Below are positions 38,651 to 50,429 of a stretch of 64,000 nt of DNA, one piece after another. The position numbers and the translations under genes are program-made. The notes under the pieces are model-generated. The model did no database searches, had not been told where the DNA came from, and saw nothing but the letters and a program-made list of their open reading frames with translations. The stretch spans positions 10,983,722 through 11,047,721 of the forward strand of contig OZ037766.1 of NCBI GenBank assembly GCA_964035545.1. Reading direction: 5' to 3'. Within the stretch, counting starts at the first letter, position 1. Every line of letters starts with the position of its first letter. The DNA is from Bugula neritina. Lineage: Eukaryota > Bryozoa > Gymnolaemata > Cheilostomatida > Bugulidae.

Positions 38651-39034
38651 TGATTTAGTAGAAATAATAGAGTTTTTAGCCCACATAATGTTATGTTTTT
38701 CAGATTTAGGGTTGATATGCTATCCAGAGAGTCTACTTATTTGCTATAGAACTGCACCAGGATAAGTCGAGTGAACGAGTATATTTTACACACAATTATA
38801 CATTATAAAAACGATACAATACATTCAGACAATTTACACATCTAATCTATTTGACACTCTAGCTTCGACTGACTTAGCAGCGGGAAACTATAATTGCTGC
38901 TAACTATCAAATACGCTAATTGGCTATCCATTGTTCCGGGTCAATTACGCGACCCTACATGTTGTGCTGCTGGTAGTTTCATGAACCACCACAATAATAG
39001 TATTTTAATGATTGCGAGCGAGTAGACTATAATA

Positions 39035-39326
39035 ATTTTCAGAGCGAGGGCCACTGAAAGGGAATATTTCATGGCGAGGGCCACATTATAAGCTTGAGCT
39101 TGAGCTGGGGCCACAGCATCAGTATTTTTTAAATTACTTTTTCTAAATTCTCATGGAATTTTACACAATAAGGTTCAAATAGTTACTGCAGACTGCATGT
39201 TTTGTAGCATGTATAGAAATAAGACATTTAAAAGGTGGTTTTTCATTCTAATTCATGTATGCATGTGAAAACTGATTGTATGCTGGGGCCACATCCGGCC
39301 CTGGGGCCGCCTGTTGGACAGCGCTG
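39035..39326 (-). mobile_element. hAT-like non-autonomous element end
   Basis: Read on the minus strand, the sequence begins CAGCGCTGTCCAACAGGCGG at 39326 and continues with GGCCGGATGTGGCCCC, a pattern typical of hAT (Charlie-like) termini. GGCCC-rich blocks recur down to about 39040 (GTGGCCCTCGCCATG, GTGGCCCTCGCTC). A matching second terminus and 8-bp duplication were not found, so only part may remain. Confidence 0.45.
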
Positions 39327-39394
39327 GCGTATCCAATCAGAAACGAAAAACGAGCATAACCACTGACCTCGACATTAGACACGTGCGCTGTCAA

Positions 39395-39845
39395 CAAACT
39401 AATACTAATAGTAATACTACCTACGCTGATCTGTTAACACACCTTTCATTTGGATTCAAAGGTAAGATTTGGAGTTTACATAATATATCTAAAATCAAAT
39501 AATGATGGAATCAAAATTTAAACCTCTGTAAGAAATTGTTTAATGTATACAGTGGACGTGGCCATTTAAGTTTCTAGTAAGTGAAACTGTAAGACTAAGA
39601 CTAAGAGTTATTATTAATATTAACTTTAAGGCTAAGACTAGCTTACTACTAAGAGTAAGACTTAGACTACGACTACGAGTTAAATGATAAAATTTTAATT
39701 TAATAGTAATAGCATTGCCATTGCCTATTACTATTAGTATTGGTATTACTAATACTATTGCCTGTTGGCTACTAGTAGTAGTAATACTATTAGTATTACT
39801 AGTATTGGTATTAGAAATAGTGAATTTGATTATTATTTTATTAAA
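39395..39845. repeat. ACT/AGT and AGACTAAGA low-complexity island
   Basis: Words such as AATACTAATAGTAATACTAC, AAGACTAAGACTAAGAG and TACTATTAGTATTGGTATTA occur in clusters on both strands, similar to the islands at 6.3, 25.2 and 49.2 kb. Confidence 0.55.
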
Positions 39846-40343
39846 TTTAATTCACTATAATAATAATTTAAATAAAAATTCAAATTTATCAGTATGAAAT
39901 ATAAATATGGGTGGAATAATTATAAGTCTATTAAACTACAAGTATAACGCTATCTCAGTATGAGTATAACTATATCAATATGGCAGATTTAAATTCGGTA
40001 TGATCATTTGAACTTGACTCTGTGCAAAATAAGGTTGGGCATTATTGCCAGCTGATACAAAAAACAACTTTGAATAAGTTACTGGTCTGAGAAGTATTCT
40101 GAAAGTTGCAGTATTGAAAATTACACATAGCTGCAATATGAATATGTCTTTTCAGAAAAAGTTAAACATACTTTATGTGCTGCATGTATACAGTATGAGT
40201 ATGCAATTTCTACATACCATGTACATATTGTTAAGATTAACAACTGGAGTTTGTCAAACCTCTTGTGTCACAGCAGGCAAGTGAAACTGGCCAAATAACT
40301 AAGGGTAACATGTAATCCACTGATGATGATATTGCTGAGGCCA

Positions 40344-40910
40344 ACTCAATTGATTGATTGATTTTATTTCTATCACTAACATGATATATGTTGTGAAAAA
40401 AAGGTGTTAAATACCGATGCCCATGATATTAAAATGATATCAGTGTAACATACATGGTTTAAATATAGGAGTAAAAAATCTCTGAGGCTGGAAGTTCAAT
40501 TAACAAAAATTAGTATACAAATTTATTTAGCTTGAGTGCTGCCTGGTGTATAAAAGAATCTCTGCCCCAAGTGCTTCTGTATTTAATATTAATCCATGCA
40601 GTTCATTTAGCTTATAGCGTACAGATTGTGCATTGGTCAGTATGATGGCTGGCAGGGGAACTCTTGAGTTTTTAACCCCGGCTCCTTTTCCTCTTTTTCT
40701 TGGTCTAAGTATTCCAGGAACAACATTTTTAACTAGAGTTTTGAATTGTCTATACCATATATCTTTCAGATAGTCTCTGTTGATAGAGTTTTTAACTTCC
40801 AGCAGAGAATTAACGTCCATGTATGCTAGACTCGTCACACCTCTTGGTTGGTACATGAGGGTGAATATGAGTGGCACCAGTAATAACAAAGGCTGCAATA
40901 GCTGCGCCAT
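40344..40910 (-). pseudogene. LINE fragment: N-terminus of the endonuclease/RT ORF joined to a 3' tail
   Basis: On the minus strand an ATG frame from 40910 contains RPRKRGKGAGVKN, then PAIILTNAQSVRYKLNELHG, the characteristic run-in to the endonuclease of CR1/Rex/Jockey-type LINE ORF2. The frame ends after about 127 codons, and the DNA runs directly into a short 3' region ending in AATAAAATCAATCAATCAAT at about 40344-40363. Endonuclease, RT and C-terminus are missing, so this is internally deleted rather than 5'-truncated. Confidence 0.6.
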
Positions 40911-41013
40911 TATGTTGTGATGTCATATAATAAGGATTATAGAGAGCTATTGAAAACACAACCTTTCTCTCAATGAGACTCAACTGCCAACTGAGTGTTC
41001 CAATTAATGTCAT

Positions 41014-41865
41014 ACTGTTATACTTTAGTAGTTAACCAGGCTTCTCTGTTGAACAACTAGACACTAATGATTCAGTTTCTGCTGCATAAAATTAAATGTT
41101 ACAATTAAGTTGATACTATAGTTGACATAGGAAATCACTTGATTAAATATCATAAAAACAGTAGTTCGTTATTTATTATTATTTATATCAACCCATTTTA
41201 TTGCTAGCAAAAGCTCTTCCTTATATGATCGAATGCTCAGTTAGTTTTTAAAAGAAGGATTCTTCATTACACTTTAGTAGTGTTGAAATTTTCCAAAATA
41301 TCTGCTGTAAATAACCAATTTCAGAGTTGTATCTCCAACTGAATTGATATTGTGCGTACATGAGTTCAGACTATACACTTGGTTAATAAAACAGGTACAA
41401 TCTAGGTAGCCAATTAGCAAAATGCTACATATGTATATCATTTTAATATAGAACAGAGGTTACTGCAAATAACCCGCCAACAAATATCAAAGAAACATAG
41501 CTATATTTTTAAGGATCTCTAGCTAACTGTATTTACCAAATATATCAATGGTGGCTTTTTAACTTCATTGTATCCACACGACCACAACTTCTTCATCTGG
41601 CTGTCCAACACCATGTATAAGTTGAAGATATTTGTACATTATGTTTTTATAAAATCGATTTTATTGGGTATAAAGCTCTTAAGTGACATTCAAATTGTTG
41701 CTTAATGCTTCTGAAAATTTCAGCACTAAATGCAAATATTCAAGCCTGGTTTAGTTCCATTATATTACAGATTGCATTATTCAATAAACAAGTTAACTGT
41801 TTTAGATGTCGTTTTAAAATTGAGTTATATATGATTTTGAAACTATAAAGAATTTTTTGTTTCAG
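41014..41865. other. Upstream flank or intron of the 41.9-kb gene
   Basis: AT-rich, without a convincing exon. If the gene at 41,866 has upstream exons, they were not recognisable here. Confidence 0.3.
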
Positions 41866-43919
41866 TTTTTATGCTTTGAAAGGATGGAAAGAGTTGTTCA
41901 CAAAGATGCAGCTGTACAAGTAGAGCTGTCTGCAGCCACTTCCTCACCAAAGATGGATACAATGATGATGACTCAAACACAGACACCAAATGCAGAAGCA
42001 GATGACTTATACGAAACAGCATTGCTGTGTGGCACACAATTGCAGGAGTCAAGGCAGCGATGCCAGTTGAGTTTTCGTTTGCAACCACAAAAGAGAGGAT
42101 ATGAGCACAACCGATTGTCAAACAGATTTAATCTGTTAGAATATGAGACAACCACTTGTCCTTTAGGTGGGTGAATATTGGGAGAGTGCAAATTAATTGC
42201 CAACATAAGTTTTGTTCAATGTCTGTTCAATCTTTTTAATATTTGATCATCTAATGCTCATGGACTTAATTAGTCACAAAAATCAAACTACTTACAGAAA
42301 GATGGTTAGCTGTACAGACATACTCGTGAAAATTCTCTTTTTACACATTTTAATGCCAGTGGTTTTTTTCTCAACAGATTACGAACAGCCAACTATGATC
42401 ATCACGAAAAAACCCAATTATAAAGAGAAAAGGAGAAAGATGGCCCAAGTATCTCCACTTCCATGTTTACCACCTCCAGCTTACCATGTAGCAGGTATAC
42501 AGATGATAACTGTGCCAAATCTATAAATTTCTATTTTTCCTATTGAATTGTGTTTAAAGGAAAACTTTCAAGCAATTTTTAATAGGTTTACGGTGTTATT
42601 ATAGGTAACTTTAGGAAGTGGTTGAGGTTTAGCTAACAGAATATTTAACAAATTTTGCACAGATATTCTTCTACAACTACACTTGTATTTGGGAAAAAAT
42701 GTTTACCATATTTAACACTCTCTATTTAGAACTAATTTAGTAATTAGAACTAGTTCAACTTATAGAATGTAAAAAAATTGAATAAATGGTGATGTTTAGT
42801 GTTTACGTAAGTCAGTGATACACAGATGCTGATATATTGGGTGCCATAAAATTTTATATATTCATCTGTTAAGCTTTTATATAATGTTTTGTAGAGGCTG
42901 AGCAATACCCTGTGTCTCTTCACAAACGAACAACGAACAACCTCAATGTATATATTACTGAACAGCACTTATCGAAAGAATATACCCACCTGCATACTGC
43001 CAAATATATTTCACCAGACAACACGAAAATGATATTTCCAACAGATGTCTTGTGGCCAGAAGACAACATTGCTAGCTTGCACCAGTTGCATTATTTTGTA
43101 AACACATGCTTTCATAATGTAAGTTTGGAGAGGGTAACTGATATAATCCCTGACCAGATGATAAAGACAGTTAAAAAGCCATTCAATAATAATATACTTA
43201 CAAAGCAAGTAAAAAACCGTAGAATTAGAAAACCCAAAATGCCGAAAAAAGATTTTTGCATACCTTACACAACTAGAAAAGCTAGACGTGACTTCCCAAT
43301 GCCCAACATTCATAAAAATTCAGAAATTGACTGTATAGAAAATAAGCAAATATTTCAGAGTTCTACTTGTTCAGCGAATATGACAAAATTTTATGTAAAT
43401 GGGAAGCTTCTTGCTAATAATTCGGTGCCCATTAGTCAGCCCAATCCTTCGAAACAAGGGGAAAACATCAAACCTGAACAAGATGATCAACAAAATAGCC
43501 CCAGCAGAAGTGAACAGCCCAACAGGAGTTTGCAATCTCCAAGTAGGGAGCAGCAGAGCAATCAGGGGTCAAAGGGCAACACATTTGCAGATAAAACTTT
43601 TCTTAGATACTGTTTTGCTAAGAATTTTCTTAATACATTGCTAAAAAATAAACTTGGCATTGGATATCCGAATGGTACATGGATATCACCGCTTAAAGAA
43701 GTGAAGAAGTACTTGCGTTCCCCTCAGTCAAAAAATGTATCTATTTTGACAACCAGCAGAAGACGTTTAACTGTAAAAGAGGTAGTCACTTTATTCACTG
43801 AGACAGAGTATGGATTAGGTACAAAGTATGCAAACTTCATCAAGCAAAAACTGAGAATATCAAATTGGATATGGAAAACTGCTCTTCATGAGATTCACTC
43901 AAAGCCCATGAATTTATGA
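41866..43919 (+). CDS. Unrecognised protein, paralogous in its first exon to the 26-34 kb gene
   Basis: Exons 41866-42166, 42378-42494, 42895-43919 (1443 bases, 480 residues if read from 41866; first ATG at 41884). Exon 1 reads ...HKDAAVQVELS..., TQTQTP, ADDLYETALLCG, then RLSNRFNLLE. This mirrors the neighbour's [24 protein letters not shown] and SLSDRFLEV. Both modules end in a phase-1 intron whose split codon becomes Asp (D-YEQ here, D-EDE there). The remainder is Lys/Arg- and Asn-rich, with a compact C-terminal segment (FLRYCFAKNFLNTLLKNKLG ... SNWIWKTALHEIHSK) that looks folded and helical. No family was recognised. Upstream exons may exist. The 3' end faces ANKRD40. Confidence 0.65.
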
Positions 43920-43995
43920 GTGTCAAATTGCAATATTATATAGCTTAAGCTCATTCTTGCATAAAATAGTATACTGTACCAGCTCGAAGCTGCTT

Positions 43996-45216
43996 TTATT
44001 GCTCATATTCTAGTACTATTTCTACTTCTTGAAAGTTATTTAGTCTGGCGATATCTTTATCCTTTCGTAAAATAGTGTTGGGTAACTTTCTAACTTTTAT
44101 AATTTTGCTAGCATTGACTTTTAATTCTTTGGCCAGTAGTTCGATTAATCCATCGAAAGTCTTGTTACTGTTTTCTAGTTCAACTTCAATAAAATCTGTG
44201 TCGATATTATTAGCTATACGAGCTTTTAATACCAGTTCGTTGGAAGAGCTGTCCCCATAACCTAAAATAAATTATTGTGTGCTTTTTAATACGTCATGAG
44301 TGCATGTAAATGTTAGCAGTTCTGAAATCAGAAACTAAATACTTAATATGAAATCTAAATTCAAATAAAATCAAAGCAAAAAATCTATATATGTATAAAT
44401 ATTTCAGGACTTACTAAAACGATTTACTAATAAAATGTATGAAATTCATGCCTTTTCACAAGTTACAGCACTCTAATCAAAATGCAGCAGCTAAAAAATT
44501 TCAGCACTATTTTGGTTATAGCACTAAAATTTAGTGTGCTATACTAAATAATTATCAAAGGTTTGGTGACATACTTGTAACGTTGGTTTGTTTTTCACTG
44601 GATGTATACTTCCTCCCGTTGTTTTCCAGTGAGCAATAAGAAGGTAATAGAGGGGCTTTTAAGTAAGTGGGAATAAATCCAAGTTCAGTTTGACCATTCA
44701 CCACACCTAATAGTAAAAACGTAACTGTTGGAGTGAAATGTTGGGAGGGACACATTCATTGCACATGGTCAATAAACTGCAATTGCTGAAAATGAAAACA
44801 TGCACTACCATGAGTTTCTCCTAATAATTCAATGATTTTTTGATCTGTTGTCAACTCATCAGCTTTTTTCCCATTAGAAGTTTGGAGAGATGCATCTGCC
44901 CCTTCATCAAGTAGCAGTTTTACTACAGGATATTGGTTTCTTTTTGCTGCCCAATGGAGAGCTGACCTACAAAAAAATTTAAGCTACCAATTTAGAAACC
45001 AATATATGCAATGCTCATAGCTAAGATCAACACATGAAACTACCTATCAACTAAGAAAACAGAGTGTGTATGATCTTAAAAAAATATTACTCACCAACCA
45101 TTTATAGAATGTTGAGAATTAACAGTTGACCTGTTTTTACTGACTATTTCTTGGACTTTTTTTATATCTCCACAAGCTGCAGCTTCCCTCAAGATGTTCT
45201 CTGCAGATATATCCAT
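43996..45216 (-). CDS. ANKRD40: Ankyrin repeat domain-containing protein 40 homologue (4 exons)
   Basis: Exons in coding order: 45095-45216, 44809-44966, 44575-44706, 43996-44261; 678 bases, 225 residues, phases 2, 1 and 1. The N-terminus MDISAENILREAAACGDIKK and the block SALHWAAKRNQYPVVKLLLD form ankyrin repeats. A linker has FIPTYLKAPLLPS, as in vertebrate ANKRD40 (FVPNYL...). The C-terminus (ELVLKARI, DFIEVELEN, KVRKLPNTILRKDKDIARL, EVEIVLEYEQ) matches the conserved ANKRD40 C-terminal ubiquitin-like fold. It is shorter than the roughly 370-residue human protein because the Pro/Ser-rich middle is reduced. Molecular function is poorly defined in the family. The start codon was chosen by homology and is the first ATG of the exon. 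Confidence 0.92.
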
Positions 45217-46080
45217 TTCAACTTGTAGTCTGTAGATTATAAAAAACAGTTTCAAACTATTATTTTTTGAATGCAGGTTGTCATTTTAATATGAATTTCA
45301 ATTTGAAGTTGTGCTATTTTACCAGCACAAGGTGTGGTAGAAAATGGGTTACAAAGAAGTAAAATAAATAATATAATAATGCATTTAAAAGCATACTTTC
45401 TATTAATGCTTCGATCTGCCTAGCAATAAAACGATTTAAGCAATTTACTGTGGCAATCTAAATAAATTGCTTATTATAATTTAAAGTGTACAGAGTTTTA
45501 GTTTAGATCGCACAGTCTTAAATTTCTGGATAAATTGATAATATTTTAACTAAGAATAAACTAGAAATAAACACCACAGTTGTTGAGCGAAATGAAACTC
45601 AAAATGATTAGCAGAGATACCAGTAGTTACATAAAATGAAAGTAAAAGTACACAGCTACTTTCTCCAACTTTATTTGTAAAATATGGTAGGCATAAGCCA
45701 TTGCATTTCATAAAAATTTTAAAAAGAAAATAGAAGCCACTAATCTACAAAATAATAGCATAATTGTTAAAGAATCCCTGACACACTTCACTTATGCAAT
45801 ACTAAAATATTATTATATATGTTAGTTTTCATTTACACACTGTTTTAAGATTGGATGCCTAAACAATTTTGTTCTTTAATAATTTTTGTTCGAGTATATA
45901 CTGAAATGATTTGGGATTTCTGATCGCATGGAAATGAAATTTTCAGTCGACTTTGGCTTTACTGCTGTCTGCTACTATAAAACTAATTATAACTACCTTT
46001 CATTGCATACTATTGTTAGCTGCTGCACTGCACAGCCTAATTACTGATATGGCTTGAAAGTTTAAACTAATTAACTAATT
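45217..46080. other. Upstream flank of ANKRD40
   Basis: AT-rich, no exon visible. It probably includes the ANKRD40 promoter and any 5' UTR, but no distinctive sites were found. Confidence 0.3.
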
Positions 46081-46155
46081 ACCGTTATGATTATGATTAG
46101 CATTATCATAATGAATATGATTATCACCATCCGTAACAGTATCACAATAATTACC
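46080..46155. repeat. GATTAT/GATAAT simple sequence at the LINE 3' end
   Basis: ATTATGATTATCATAATG-type words directly follow the LINE 3' UTR. Confidence 0.5.
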
Positions 46156-46159
46156 GCAG

Positions 46160-48375
46160 TTTATTACCTCAGTTGAGGTAGGACTTCCGCAGCAACTGGA
46201 AAGCCTATAGGGAAGCCTCTAGTGACAACTTACATTAGATCAGGGTTAGCACTTGTTACAGCATTTGCCATTTTGTAATTACTAATTAGTTGTTATTATA
46301 TTCTCCGCGCATTTCACAAATTGTTCGTGGCAAAAAACTAATGAAGAATCTGTTTTTCTTAGTTGATATAGAGATAAGCTCTCCTCTGGCAGCCGCTTGA
46401 GTGGTTACAGTAACAAGCTCCCTGTCTTCAATAATCTCGTCATAGGATCTGCATAGACATCGGTGTTGATCCTCATTTTGAAGAATTCGGGTCAGTAAAC
46501 ACAGTCGATTTTTTCGTCTTTCTTCCAGCGACCCAAGTCCTAACTCATCCCTCGCCTCAGATACACTGTAAGCGCGTCCCTTCATATTGCGTATGAACTG
46601 TATGGCGCTGTTCTGGACCAGCTCTATATCATGCACCTTACTTCTAGCCACAAAATCCCAAACCACATCTGCATATTCGAGTATAGGCCTACATAGACTT
46701 GTATAAGCCAATAGCTTAGCATCTTTTGGGGCATCATACATCAAGTGCTTGATCCTGCTAAGAATTTTCCAGGACTTGGTATATTTATGATTTTTATGCT
46801 GATCAAATCTTAGGTCTGACTGGATGGTTACCCCAAGGTATTTAGTGCTTTCTGCCCACGCAAGGCATGTTGTACCGAGTTTGTAGTGTGATATGGGGGT
46901 TACTTTACTAAAATTATTTGCTTTTCATTTCTTTTCATTGAAGGGCATTTTCCATTTTATAGACCACTCATATACAGTGTTGATGTTAGTTTTAAATAGT
47001 TCTGCATCCTTAGTGGTGTTCACAGTTTGGTAAAGTAGAGTATCATCAGCATAGAGGCTAACTTTACATGACAACAAATCCGGAAGATCATTTATATAGC
47101 GCAAAAAGAAGATTGATCCTAGCACAGAGCCCCGCGGCACTCCTGGGGTTACTCGGCACTTTTGAGAGCTTGCCTCTCTTAGTACAACAGACTGCTGTAG
47201 GTCGGAAAGGAAATCGAGCATCCAGTTAAAGAGGTATCCATTTATACCAGGTATCTCTTGCAATTTTTGGAGCAACATAAGGTGAGGTACCTTGTCAAAA
47301 GCCCTTTTGAAGTTTATAGCTACTGCATGAGTAGTATGTCCCTCATCGGCTGCTTTCACTAGGTTGTGGTAGGTAACACACAGTTGAGTTTAGCAGAACA
47401 GTCCTTTCCTGAAACCATACTGTTGATGATGAAGCACGCTGTCAAACTTTTCATTGAGGTGACGCAGCACGATGTACTCCATCATTTTACAGAAAATACT
47501 TGTCAGGGATACAGGCCTAAAGTTGTTTGGAGATTTACAGCCCCTGCCTTTATGTATTGGTGTGACATTTGCAAGTTTCCACTGTTTTGGCAGTCTACCT
47601 GTGTCTAAGGAACTTTTGTAGATCAGAGCAAGACATCTTGCAGTACCCTCCAAGTCTATGAGCATGTCAGGCTTTCGAACTCCATCAGGTCCTGGCGATT
47701 TTTCATTTGGCAAATTTTGGATTAGTTTGGCAACCCTTTCTGGTGTAACATCAATAAAATTCTGGGCATCGGTTTCGATTTTTGAGAAGTCTTCTGCCAT
47801 AAAGCCCAGCTGGAACTGACTCTGGAAGAAAATGTTCAGCAACTCAGCGCATTGGACAGGATCTCCCGTCACTATATTTTGATCGTTCTTGAGTACCAAT
47901 TGCTCTCGTCTTTTGTTTTTGTCTGTTTTAAGCAGTTTGAAGAAAGGTTTAGAGTTCCCTCTTTTTAGTGGACGATATATTTTGTTTGTGTAAAAGGTTT
48001 TTCGTATTACTTCCAGCTCCTTCTTCCCGTCTCGTCTCATTTTTTTGTACTGTTCACGATCAAAGCTATTTGAGCTGACTTTAGATCGCCTATGTGCCTT
48101 CCTCACCCTTTCTTTGATTTCATAGCTTTTTTATTGAACGACTCTAGGACAGAGGGGTGGGGTGATTTCAGCTGTTTGATTGGAACGTGCTGTTCAATAC
48201 TTCTCTGTAAGTTTTCCGTGAAGAGATTCCACATTTCCTCTGGGTCCTCCATAACTGCTAATGCACCTGATGTCTTTTGCATATTTTCCTGAAATGCTTC
48301 TTGATTGGCTTTCTTGTACAGCCTGAAAGCTTGTGGTTTTTTCAGGGTAGCAATGGTTGCGATTTCGAGATGATA
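46160..48375 (-). mobile_element. Degenerate CR1/Jockey-type non-LTR retrotransposon (5'-truncated LINE)
   Basis: Minus-strand reading: linker after the endonuclease (MWNLFTENLQRSIEQHVP, about 48230), then the RT start (about 47720, LPNEKSPGPDGVRK; QWKLANVTPIHKG), a palm region with FRPVSLTSIFCKMME, AINFKRAFDKVPH, GVPRGSVLGSIFFL and the catalytic YADD (about 47035), thumb, then the post-RT segment SLCRPILEYADVVWD ... ELGLGSLEERRKNRL. Open frames change at about 48105, 47375, 46925 and 46745, so the element is dead. The N-terminal endonuclease is absent. The 3' UTR runs to about 46160, next to GATAAT-like repeats that also lie at the 5' junction. Confidence 0.85.
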
Positions 48376-48665
48376 ATGATAATCATTATCATTATGATTA
48401 CCATTATCATATATATATATATATATATACATACATATGATATATATATATACAGATTAATCCAATACGCCCTAGGGCATTAAATGGATATGCATATAGG
48501 TTTCATACTAAAATCAGCAAACAGGCATGATGGATTTAAATGGTACAGGGAGAGTAAAATGTTTGGCTACATTAGTGAATCGGGATCTTATGATTATCAT
48601 AATGATAATCAAATCATTATCAATTATGATAATCATAATGACTATCCACACTATCATCATTTATG
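48366..48665. repeat. GATAAT and TA simple sequence at the LINE 5' side
   Basis: GATAATGATAATCATTATC, then (TA)n around 48408-48455, then further TTATGATTATCATAATG words to 48665. Confidence 0.6.
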
Positions 48666-49164
48666 TTAACAGGCATACTAGTACTAAGTGAGAATTAAGC
48701 AATGCTAGTTTAGTACAAAGCGTATAGAACTGGTAGTCATTATTTTACTAAAAATTGAGAGCAACGGTGAAGAAAAAAGAAATTAATTTATATCTCTGAT
48801 GATGATATCAATGTGCAAGTTGAGACGCGACATGTGAATGTCACGTGACTTAGACCTAGACTCTGAGAAGGCGTGTCTGAAGTATAGCTTTATCTTACAA
48901 GAATTACATCGACTTTCTTGCGTTTACATAAAAACTAGGCTCAGAAAAACGAATCACAGGCTATGAAAAACCCAAGCGGAAAGTTCAAAACAAATCAAGT
49001 TGAAACGACAAATATAGTTTTATTAAATTTAACATAAATTTAATGTAAGAACCTGGTTGTCAGAGCCGCCGTTTTTAAAAACTCTTTACTTATTGTGCAA
49101 ACAGTAACTGTTGCCCTTATTTGTGGTTGTTACCAAAAAGCTCAATGAATAAACATTACTCTTC

Positions 49165-50045
49165 TTCTGGCATTGATACTACTACTACTAGTACTACTAG
49201 TACTAGTAGTAGTAGTACTAGTAGTAGTAGTACTACTACTAGTACTAGTACTACTAGCAGTATGAGTATCACTATGGCTATAGGCATAGAGTGATAGCCT
49301 GTTGGCATTGCTACTACTAGTACTAGTACTAGTAGTACTGCTGCTGCTACTAGTAGTAGTAGTAGTACTATTAGTACTAGTAGTAGTAGAACTAGTTGTA
49401 GTACTAGCAGTAGTACTAGACTACTAGTACTAGTAGTAGCAGTAGTACTAGTAGTAATATAGCAGTAGTAGTACTGGTAGTACTAATAGTAGCAGTATTA
49501 CTAGTAGTAGCAGTAATACTAGTAGTAGCAGTAATACTAGTAGTACACTAGTAGCAGTAGTACTAGTAGTAGCAGTATTACTAGTAGTACTAATAATAAT
49601 AGTACTAGTACTAGTAGTACTAGCAATAGTAGTACTAGTCGTAGCAGTAGTAGCAGCAGTAGTAGTAGTACTAGTAGTACTAGTAGATAGTACTAGTAGT
49701 GGTGGCAGTACTAATAGTAGTAGTATTACTACTAGTACTATTAGTACTAGTAATACTATTAAGTATTACTATTACTATAACTTAAAGTGACTCGTATTAC
49801 TAGTCATACTCATAATAATATTTACCCTTGGTTCTCACAGCTAAAATTACTCTGAGAGAGAGTATCACTCTTAGTCCTAACCTTCGCAAATGCAATACTT
49901 ATAGTTATACTTATACTTATAGTTATACTAATACTTATAGTATTGCTTGTAGTAATACTAAGTCTAATAAAAACTTACAGTAATACTAATAGTGATAGTA
50001 ATTAGAGAGCAGACTTGGTGATACTATTGCTAATAGTATACCATT
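49165..50045. repeat. Large ACT/AGT scrambled-trinucleotide island
   Basis: From about 49170 to 49760 the sequence is almost only ACT, AGT, AGC and AAT trinucleotides in irregular order, full of ACTAGT palindromes. It continues more loosely (TATAGTTATACTTATAC, TAGTAATACTAAG) to 50045. There is no fixed unit, so this is not an ordinary microsatellite. Confidence 0.75.
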
Positions 50046-50429
50046 GACTTATGGCATGTCTTTTGAGTTACAAGTATAGCTAAGTTATAAAGGTAATTCA
50101 TTATATTAAATTTACAACTAGCAAAATATAGTTTGTTTTTTCACTCCATCTACCCTTTGTTAAAGTTGGCTACAAACAGTTTTTTATGTGAACGTTTCTT
50201 TCAATTCTTTCTCACATGTTTCAAACATTAAGGTAGTAGTTTATTTAGTGTATTGTGATTTGTACTTTGCTTTTATCTCAGCACTGTTTAATAAACAGAA
50301 TATCTTGCGTTTTTATTTACTGGGTTTTTTATTTATTAATCGTTGCTGTGTATGTATTTGTGTAACATCTCTACTAATATTGCGTGTATAAGCTGGTGAA
50401 GCTTGAAATTGTGCTTTAGTTACACTGTC

